Source of the DNA: Streptacidiphilus carbonis
Lineage (GTDB): Bacteria; Actinomycetota; Actinomycetes; Streptomycetales; Streptomycetaceae
Direction of reading: 5' to 3'
Assembly (NCBI RefSeq): GCF_000787775.1
Contig: NZ_BBPM01000050.1
Location: forward strand, 23,581-57,930
DNA length: 34,350 nucleotides
Positions 16,943 to 23,097 of this stretch are shown in pieces. A model generated the notes under the pieces. It was not told where the DNA came from and did not search any database. It was given only the letters and a program-made list of their open reading frames with translations. The translations under genes were made by a program, and so were the position numbers. Numbering within the stretch: position 1 is the stretch's first letter; each line of letters opens with the position of its first letter.

Positions 16943-17003
16943 TCAGTTGCAGCCCCCAGGGGCGCGGGGAACTGCGCGGCAAGCCCCCCGCGGCCCGCAC
17001 CAG
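16943..17003. repeat. Streptomyces-type intergenic repeat
   Basis: The block containing GGGGCGCGGGGAACTGCGCG followed by a CCCC-rich and GCGGCCCGC stretch looks like a short intergenic repeat that I recall as scattered in many copies through Streptomyces genomes. Here it separates convergent genes (def and the XRE-type regulator) and may work as a terminator. Its identity rests on memory, and only one copy was noticed in this window. Confidence 0.55.
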
Positions 17004-17024
17004 AAGACAGACCAGCCCACCGCC

Positions 17025-17864
17025 CTACCCCCGCCGCTCCACCAACGCCTGTGTCCCCAGCACCCCGAGCAACGCAAGCCGCTCGGCATCCGCAGAACCC
17101 GGCTCCGCCGTGTAGACCATGATCCGCAGATCGCTCCCGGCGACGCTGAGCGTGTCGCAGTCCAGCGTCAGCTCCCCCACCTGCGGATGGTCGATGGTCT
17201 TCCGCGACGCCTCCTGGTGCCCCACCGCGCCGGAGTCCCACAGCTCGGCGAATCTCTCACTGCCCGCCCGCAGCTCCGCGATCAGCTGCCGCAGCCGCAG
17301 GTCCGCCGGATACCGGGCAGCCGTGCTGCGGAGGTCGGAGACCACCCCGGTCTCCAGCGCCCTTCGGGACTCCTCGGTGTGCCGCACCCGCGTGCCCGAG
17401 CCGAGGAAGTTGCGCCACGCGCCGTTCCGGTCCCTGCCGTGCCGCTCGCCCATCAGCGCCGTGTACAGCGGGTTGGCCAGCAGCAGGTTCCAGGCCGCGT
17501 CGGAGACCGCGACCGGCGTCCCGGTCAGCCGGTCCAGCATCCGCTGGACGCTGGGGGTGATGTACGCGGGCACCGTGCCCCGCCCCGGCGGTACCAGCCC
17601 GGCCACCCTGAACAGGTGCTCGCGCTCCGCCCCGGACACCCGCAGCGCCCGCCCCAGCGCCTCGACGACCTGCTCCGACGGGCTGGTCGCCCGGCCCTGT
17701 TCGAGCCGGGTGACGTAGTCGACCGAGATCCCGGCCAGCAGCGCCAGCTCCTCACGGCGCAGCCCGGCCGCGCGCCGGTGCCCGCCCACCGGCAGCCCCA
17801 CCGCCTCCGGCGGGACCCGGTCCCGCCAGCGCCGCACCGTCTGCCCGAACTCCGTGGTCGCCAT
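17025..17864 (-). CDS. XRE-family regulator with MmyB-like ligand-binding domain
   Basis: A 279-aa regulator: N-terminal helix-turn-helix (RRAAGLRREELALLAGISVDYVTRLEQGR, about 29-57), then a C-terminal PAS-like MmyB domain with WNLLLANPLYTALMG, a NFL...RTRVRH-type segment and the ending LRIMVYTAEPGS. MmyB-like regulators are known to bind fatty-acid-like ligands and often sit divergent from a short-chain dehydrogenase, exactly as here. The ATG at 17864 has no strong ribosome-binding site. The 101-bp gap to the SDR start holds both promoters. Confidence 0.92.
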   Translation of the reverse strand: MATTEFGQTVRRWRDRVPPEAVGLPVGGHRRAAGLRREELALLAGISVDYVTRLEQGRATSPSEQVVEALGRALRVSGAEREHLFRVAGLVPPGRGTVPAYITPSVQRMLDRLTGTPVAVSDAAWNLLLANPLYTALMGERHGRDRNGAWRNFLGSGTRVRHTEESRRALETGVVSDLRSTAARYPADLRLRQLIAELRAGSERFAELWDSGAVGHQEASRKTIDHPQVGELTLDCDTLSVAGSDLRIMVYTAEPGSADAERLALLGVLGTQALVERRG

Positions 17865-17965
17865 GGATCCACTGTGCCAAGTCCCGCGCCCGCCTGCCTG
17901 GTACCAGCAGTCCCAGGAAGACCGGACATCTGGCTGACCGCCCCGCCGCGCCGCATCGTGGAGGC

Positions 17966-18673
17966 ATGACGACAACACTGATCACCGGAGCCAACAAGGG
18001 ACTCGGCCACGAGACCGCCCGCCGCCTCGTCGCCGCAGGCCACACCGTCTACATCGGCAGCCGCGACCCGGAGCGCGGGCGCCGGGCCGCCGAGCGGCTG
18101 GGCGCACGCTTCGTCCAGCTGGACATCACCGACGACGCCTCGGTGGCCGCCGCGGCCAAGCGCATCGAGGCCGACGGCGGGCTGGACGTGCTGGTCAACA
18201 ACGCCGGCATCGAGGAGCGCGCCGAGGACAACGGCGTCATCGGCGCCGCGGACCTCACCGCCGACCTGATGCGGAGCACCTTCGAGACCAATGTCTTCGG
18301 CACCGTGCGGGTCACCCACGCCTTCCTGCCGCTGCTGCAGCGGTCCGCCGCGCCCGTCATCGTCAACCTGAGCAGCGGTCTGGCGTCGCTCACCCGGGTG
18401 ACCACCCCCGGCACCCCGACCCATGGCTACCCCGGCGTCGCCTACCCGGCGTCCAAGACCGCCGTCAACATGGTCACCGTGCAGTACGCCAAGGCGTTCC
18501 CCGGGATGCGCATCAACGCGGTGGAGCCCGGCTTCACCAAGACGGACCTGAACGGCAACACCGGCGTCCAGACCGTCGAGCAGGGCGCCGAGATCATCGT
18601 CCGGATGGCCACGCTCGGCCCGGACGGCCCCACCGGCACCTACGTCGACGCCGAGGGCCCGCTGCCCTGGTAG
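17966..18673 (+). CDS. Short-chain dehydrogenase/reductase
   Basis: A 235-aa classical SDR with NAD(P)-binding TGANKGLG (residues 7-14), NNAG (78-81), the Ser of NLSSG (136-137) and the catalytic pair Tyr160/Lys164 in YPASK. The start ATG at 17966 has GGAGG only one nt upstream, too close for normal use. A CATCGT hexamer six nt before the ATG suggests a leaderless mRNA instead. It is divergent from the MmyB-like regulator, its likely controller. The substrate is unknown. Confidence 0.93.
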   Translation: MTTTLITGANKGLGHETARRLVAAGHTVYIGSRDPERGRRAAERLGARFVQLDITDDASVAAAAKRIEADGGLDVLVNNAGIEERAEDNGVIGAADLTADLMRSTFETNVFGTVRVTHAFLPLLQRSAAPVIVNLSSGLASLTRVTTPGTPTHGYPGVAYPASKTAVNMVTVQYAKAFPGMRINAVEPGFTKTDLNGNTGVQTVEQGAEIIVRMATLGPDGPTGTYVDAEGPLPW

Positions 18674-18691
18674 CGGCCCGGCCGGCGGTCC

Positions 18692-19744
18692 TCAAGCGCG
18701 CCGGCCGACCGACTCCCCGTGCAGCTCGAACGAGAGGTGCGCGGACAGCGCCCGGAGGAAGTCGGGCGCATCGAAGACCGCGCCCGCCGAGACGACCCCG
18801 ACCGCCCTGGTCCGTCCGGTGAGGATCCGTTCCACCGCCTCCACCGCGAGCGGCGCGGTGATCGCGTAGATGTCCTGGCCGCTCGCCACCGCCCGGCGTT
18901 CGGCGCCGCCGGAGCGCACCACGACATCGACGAGGAAGGTCTGGTCGGACCGCCCGCGCGCGTCGACCGCGGTCGGCGCCGGCGTGTCCGGGGCCGTCAG
19001 GTCCCGGACCGCCTCGACCGTCATGTACGTGCGCACGTCGGGGACGGCCAGGTGGCTGGGAACGGTGACCACGTCGGCCATGGTGAACTCGCCGATGACG
19101 GCCCGGCGGCCCATCGGTTCCGGGAAGGCCCACTCCAGCGTGGGCGACCGGCCGTCGACGTACTCCAGCCGCCCGCCGGCGAACCGGACCCGCCGCCCGT
19201 TCCGCCGCTGCCGGGACACCCGGCCTGCGGCATGCGTCCCGGCGGTGGCGTGCCAACTGCTCAGCCCGTAGGCGACATGGACCTCGTCGGCCGCCGTCCA
19301 GTCGCCCATCGCGGCGGTGACCAGCAGGTCCCCGAGGCCGCCGAAGAAGGCCATCGCCGGAACGACCACCGCTCCGGCCTCGCGGGCCCGGTCCGCGAAA
19401 CGGCCGAACGTGTCGACATTGGCCTCGATCTCGGCCGCCACATCCAGATACGGGATCCCGGCCCGCAGCGCGGCCTCGACCAGCGGGGCGGCCGTGGTGG
19501 CGAACGGCCCGGCGCAGTTGACCACCGCCGCCGCCCCGGCCAGCGCACGGTCCAACGCGTCCGGGTCGTCCGCCGACGCCGGACGGACGTCGAGTCCCGG
19601 CCCGGACGCCGCCATGGAGGCCAACGTGCCGGCGTCACGGCCGGAGAGCACCGGGACGAACCCCCGGTCCAGCAACTCCGCCACCACAAACCGCCCGGTG
19701 TGCCCGTATGCGCCGAACACCGCCACCGTCAGGCCCGATCCCAT
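18692..19744 (-). CDS. Saccharopine dehydrogenase-like NAD(P)-binding protein
   Basis: A 350-aa protein with an N-terminal Rossmann motif VAVFGAYGHTGRFV (about 7-20), then VVNCAGPF and YLDVAAE, typical of saccharopine-dehydrogenase/trans-acting enoyl reductase-like proteins. The C-terminal part has no obvious catalytic motif. The role is not predictable: relatives act in lipid and polyketide reduction. The start has GGGGAG six nt upstream. It is convergent with the SDR gene (18 nt apart) and divergent from the GlxA-type regulator. Confidence 0.85.
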   Translation of the reverse strand: MGSGLTVAVFGAYGHTGRFVVAELLDRGFVPVLSGRDAGTLASMAASGPGLDVRPASADDPDALDRALAGAAAVVNCAGPFATTAAPLVEAALRAGIPYLDVAAEIEANVDTFGRFADRAREAGAVVVPAMAFFGGLGDLLVTAAMGDWTAADEVHVAYGLSSWHATAGTHAAGRVSRQRRNGRRVRFAGGRLEYVDGRSPTLEWAFPEPMGRRAVIGEFTMADVVTVPSHLAVPDVRTYMTVEAVRDLTAPDTPAPTAVDARGRSDQTFLVDVVVRSGGAERRAVASGQDIYAITAPLAVEAVERILTGRTRAVGVVSAGAVFDAPDFLRALSAHLSFELHGESVGRRA

Positions 19745-19840
19745 GACTCACTCCCCGTGCTCGCCCCGCTCGACCGATCCGTTGTGACCATCCTGTCGGG
19801 GCCGCCCCTCCCACACGAGTGTCCGGAACGCCAGCACCCG

Positions 19841-19846
19841 TACAAT
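19841..19846 (+). promoter_or_regulatory. -10 box for a leaderless GlxA-type transcript
   Basis: TACAAT, a near-consensus -10, lies seven nt before the GTG start at 19854. Confidence 0.55.
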
Positions 19847-19853
19847 TCCGGAC

Positions 19854-20801
19854 GTGAACACCATCGCCCTGGCCGTCACCGACGGAATGCGGCACTTCGA
19901 ACTGTCCATGGCGTACGAGGTCTTCGGCGCCGACCGGACCGACCTGGCCGACCCCTGGTACGAGACCAGCCTCTGCGGGACGGGCGCCGCCCGGATCGGC
20001 CGCTTCCACCTGGATCCCGACCACGGCCTCGACCGGCTGGCCCGCGCCGACACGGTGATCGTCCCGGCCTTCACCGACACCGACCGGGACCCGCCCGCCG
20101 ATCTGGTCGACGCGGTGCGCGCGGCCCACGAGGCAGGCGCCCGGGTGGCCTCCCTCTGCACCGGCGCCTTCGTCCTGGCCGCCGCAGGCCTGCTCGACGG
20201 CCTGTGCGCCACCACGCACTGGGCCCACGCCGACGCCCTGGCCGCCCGCTACCCCGCCGTCAAGGTCGACCCGGATGTGCTCTACGTGGACAACGGCAGC
20301 GTGCTCACCTCGGCCGGCAAGGCCGCCGCGATGGACCTGTGCCTGCACCTGGTCCGTCTGGACCACGGCTCGTCCGTCGCCAACGCGGTCGCCCGCAACC
20401 TGGTCGTCCAACCGCACCGCGCGGGCGGCCAGGCCCAGTTCGTCACCACGCCGCTGCCCGCCAGGGAGGACCACCCGCTGGCCGACCTGCTCCCCTGGGT
20501 GCTGCAACGGCTGGACCACCCCCTCACCGTGGAGGACCTGGCCCGCCGGGCGAACATGAGCTCACGCAACCTCAGCCGCCACTTCAGGTCCGCGACCGGC
20601 ACCACCCCGCTGCAGTGGCTGCTCACCCAACGCATCCGCCATGCCCAGGAGTTGCTGGAGACCACCGACGACAGCGTGGAGACCGTCGCCACCGCCACCG
20701 GCATGGGCACCGCCACCACCCTTCGGCGCCACTTCAACCGCACCGTGGGCCTCCCCCCGGACACCTACCGCCGCGCCTTCCGCTCCCGGGCCGGGATGTG
20801 A
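19854..20801 (+). CDS. GlxA-type transcriptional regulator (DJ-1/PfpI domain + AraC HTH)
   Basis: A 315-aa regulator. The N-terminal DJ-1/PfpI-like domain (about 1-170) shows the nucleophile-elbow sequence ASLCTGAFVLAAAGLLDG and the THW segment. The C-terminal AraC domain has two helix-turn-helices: LTVEDLARRANMSSRNLSRHFRSATGTTPLQWL and VETVATATGMGTATTLRRHFNRTVGLPPDTYRR. In GlxA-type regulators the DJ-1 part senses a ligand rather than acting as an enzyme. The start is a GTG with a -10 just before it, so probably leaderless. The divergent saccharopine-dehydrogenase-like gene is the natural target. The gene ends against a degraded stretch. Confidence 0.93.
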   Translation: MNTIALAVTDGMRHFELSMAYEVFGADRTDLADPWYETSLCGTGAARIGRFHLDPDHGLDRLARADTVIVPAFTDTDRDPPADLVDAVRAAHEAGARVASLCTGAFVLAAAGLLDGLCATTHWAHADALAARYPAVKVDPDVLYVDNGSVLTSAGKAAAMDLCLHLVRLDHGSSVANAVARNLVVQPHRAGGQAQFVTTPLPAREDHPLADLLPWVLQRLDHPLTVEDLARRANMSSRNLSRHFRSATGTTPLQWLLTQRIRHAQELLETTDDSVETVATATGMGTATTLRRHFNRTVGLPPDTYRRAFRSRAGM

Positions 20802-20972
20802 CCAGCGCGAGGCGGCGAGGTAGTCGCCGTGCTCGATGTCGGCGAGCAGCGTCGGGTGGGTGGGCGACCAGCCGAGCAGTTCCTGCGTCTGAGAGCTGGA
20901 GACGGGTGCGTCGAAGCCGTAGACCGTGGCCATGAACGGGCTCGGGAAGTACGCGGCGGCCGGCCCAGGCAT
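20802..20972 (-). pseudogene. Remnant: C-terminus of an NAD-dependent epimerase/dehydratase
   Basis: The minus strand reads YFPSPFMATVYGFDAPV then TQELLGWSPTHPTLLADIEHGDYLA, a pattern I associate with the end of SDR-type epimerases (TxxLLGWxPTxPGLLADLxxGxY). There is no nucleotide-binding domain, and no stop before the frame runs into the 3' end of the GlxA-type gene. Further upstream, short coding-like pieces appear in other frames: GIVHWADATGGETLHRA on minus at about 21080-21180, and a plus-strand piece DDPTLSLDEHLSQTF at about 20975-21020. The 20802-21268 stretch is best seen as decayed sequence. Confidence 0.45.
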
Positions 20973-21028
20973 GGATCGACGACCCGACCCTGAGCCTGGA
21001 CGAACACCTCTCCCAGACCTTCGACGAT

Positions 21029-21072
21029 CTGCGCGCCCTCTGCGCGCCCTCTGCGCGCCCTCTGCGCGCCCG
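21029..21072. repeat. Four tandem copies of an 11-bp unit
   Basis: CTGCGCGCCCT repeated at 21029, 21040, 21051 and 21062 (last copy ends in G). Eleven is not a multiple of three, so each added copy shifts the frame. This fits a non-coding or decayed region. Confidence 0.9.
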
Positions 21073-21268
21073 GCCCGGGGCCGAAGGCACGCCCCGGAAG
21101 CTGAGCCCAGGCAGCCCGGTGCAGGGTCTCGCCGCCCGTGGCATCGGCCCAGTGCACGATGCCGGGCCCCGAGCACGAGGACTACCGGTGAGCCCGGATA
21201 GCGCGCCGATGAGTTTCCCGCGCCACGCTGGTCTGTAGGCCGGATACCCACGGACGGAAGGCTCGGCC

Positions 21269-21835
21269 ATGCGGAAACTGATCTACGCCATGAACCTGAC
21301 CCTGGACGGCTACGTCGCCGCGGCCGGCGACGACATCGGCTGGAGCGGACCGCCGAGCGACGAGCTGTTCCAGTGGTGGCTCGACCACGAGCAGGGGAGT
21401 GGCCTGTCGCTGTACGGGCGCAAGCTGTGGGAGACGATGAGCTCCTACTGGCCGACCGGCGACCAGCAGCCCAACGCCACGCCGGCGCAGATCGAGTTCG
21501 CGCGGAACTGGCGGGACACGCCGAAGGTGGTGTTCTCCTCGACGATCGACAAAACCGACTGGAACACCCGCGTGGTCACCGGCGACGCGATCGCCGAGAT
21601 CACCCGGCTCAGGGCCGAGGACGGCGACCCGATGAACATCGGCGGCGCAACGCTCGCCAGTGCCGCCATGCGCGCCGGGCTGATCGACGAGTACGCGATC
21701 GCCGCCCATCCGGTCCTGGTGGGCGGCGGCACGCCGTTCTTCACCGCGCTGGACAGCTGGGTGAACCTGAACCTGGTGGAGACCCGGACGTTTCCCGGCG
21801 GCGTAGTCCTGACCAGGTACGAGACCAGGCGCTGA
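21269..21835 (+). CDS. Dihydrofolate-reductase/RibD C-terminal-like reductase
   Basis: A 188-aa protein of the RibD_C/DHFR fold: MRKLIYAMNLTLDGYVAAAGDDIGW, then LYGRKLWETM, VVFSSTID, GGATLASAAMRAGLIDEYAIAAHPVLVGGGTPFF. These are the standard blocks of streptomycete 'dihydrofolate reductase family' proteins, small NADPH-dependent reductases whose substrates are mostly unknown. GGAAGG precedes the ATG at 21269 by seven nt. It stands alone. Confidence 0.92.
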   Translation: MRKLIYAMNLTLDGYVAAAGDDIGWSGPPSDELFQWWLDHEQGSGLSLYGRKLWETMSSYWPTGDQQPNATPAQIEFARNWRDTPKVVFSSTIDKTDWNTRVVTGDAIAEITRLRAEDGDPMNIGGATLASAAMRAGLIDEYAIAAHPVLVGGGTPFFTALDSWVNLNLVETRTFPGGVVLTRYETRR

Positions 21836-21862
21836 GCAGCACCACCCATCCTTGACGTCGAT

Positions 21863-21982
21863 ATGGCCCGGGAACGGGTACCGCTGTTGCTGCGAGCGGC
21901 GCAGGAGGACCCGTGGCCGCAGCTGGCCATCAAGACTGGGCACCTGCAAGCCTCGCCACCAGTTCGCAGTGCCTGGACGTAG
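21863..21982 (+). other. Short coding-like piece, possible gene remnant
   Basis: An ATG-started frame of 39 codons reads MARERVPLLLRAAQEDPWPQ... and ends at TAG, with plausible protein composition but no ribosome-binding site. It could be a leftover of a lost gene or chance. The rest of 21836-22041 holds only the promoter of the next gene. Confidence 0.2.
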
Positions 21983-22029
21983 TCAGGGCACTCATGGGCG
22001 ACTGTCCGCTGAACATCCGTCGGGGGCGC

Positions 22030-22035
22030 TAACCT
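22030..22035 (+). promoter_or_regulatory. -10 box for a leaderless transcript
   Basis: TAACCT, six nt (CCGGAC), then the ATG at 22042. Confidence 0.5.
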
Positions 22036-22041
22036 CCGGAC

Positions 22042-22995
22042 ATGGCTGAATCACGGCGCCCCCAAGGGATCGTCACGCGGCTCATCGACGGACGCATCTG
22101 CGCCTACGAGCCGGCTGCCGACGCAATGGGTGTGCTCTCACCAGCCATGGTCTGGACACCCTCGGTCGGGGACGACGTCATCGACCACGCCGTGGCCGCT
22201 GACCTTCAGCGCGCCTACTACACGACCCTGAACGCGGTCGTGTGCGTGACGACGGACGGAGCTGAGGTTTGGCGGTCAGGGCTCGAACCGGAGTCAGTCC
22301 GGCGTCACGGGCACAAGCCCGGCTGTGTCCTGTCGCTGGATGGCCTAGTCGTGTGGGTCTACCGCCCTGATGCCATGGCCGGCCGAGACCGGCCCGACCA
22401 GTGGGTTGCCCTGGACGCCGCGTCCGGCGCGGTCATGGCGCAGGCGGATCTTCAGACCGTGGGGCACGGCGGGGTGCAACTGCTGCATGGGACGAGTGGT
22501 CAGGTCCTCGTCGACGTGGGAGAAGGGCAGGACGGCTCCGTCATCTTCCGCGCCTCGCTGACCGAGTCCGGGATGGACCTCTTCAGCTACCCCTGGGACG
22601 ACCGATGCCTCATCGACCTGTCGCCCGACGGCCGCCACTTCATGACCGTGGACCACGCGCAGGCCGACATCGCCATCCACACCTACCCCGAGGGCGAAGT
22701 GGCGTTCACCCTCCCCGTCGACGCCTTCGACCACGACCCGGAGGAGGCCTATGTGGAATGGTGCGGCGGCTACCTGAGCCCGGACATCGTCATCGTCACC
22801 ATCACCGGCGAAACCGACGACGAACAGGAGTGGTTCCGCCACTACCGGGTCGATGCGACCTCGGGCCAAATCCAGGCCGAGTTCGACGGGCGCGGCGGGA
22901 AGCCCTACGACATCCATCCCCTCGGAGACGGCACCTGGCTCACCACGGACCCCTCCGGTCACCCAGTCCGCTGGACGTATTCAGAAGACGGCTGA
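22042..22995 (+). CDS. Hypothetical protein, probably beta-propeller-like
   Basis: A 317-aa soluble protein with no signal peptide or membrane helix and no family I recognise. It shows repeated units of hydrophobic strands ending in Trp/Tyr-Asp or followed by 'SPDGRHF' and 'LSLDGLVVWVYRPD', as in WD40/quinoprotein-like propellers that compare a stored and a current state. It is rich in Asp/Glu, with few Lys. Codons are somewhat less GC3-biased than neighbours (for example GCT, GTT, GCA near the start), hinting at a separate origin. The mRNA is probably leaderless. It is convergent with dnaB. Confidence 0.6.
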   Translation: MAESRRPQGIVTRLIDGRICAYEPAADAMGVLSPAMVWTPSVGDDVIDHAVAADLQRAYYTTLNAVVCVTTDGAEVWRSGLEPESVRRHGHKPGCVLSLDGLVVWVYRPDAMAGRDRPDQWVALDAASGAVMAQADLQTVGHGGVQLLHGTSGQVLVDVGEGQDGSVIFRASLTESGMDLFSYPWDDRCLIDLSPDGRHFMTVDHAQADIAIHTYPEGEVAFTLPVDAFDHDPEEAYVEWCGGYLSPDIVIVTITGETDDEQEWFRHYRVDATSGQIQAEFDGRGGKPYDIHPLGDGTWLTTDPSGHPVRWTYSEDG

Positions 22996-23097
22996 GGAAA
23001 CCGTCCTCGCTCGCATCTCGCGGGGGCAGGCTCCCCACCGCCGGCACGACCATGAGGAACGCGGCGCGGCTGCACACGATGTGTGGACACTCGGACC

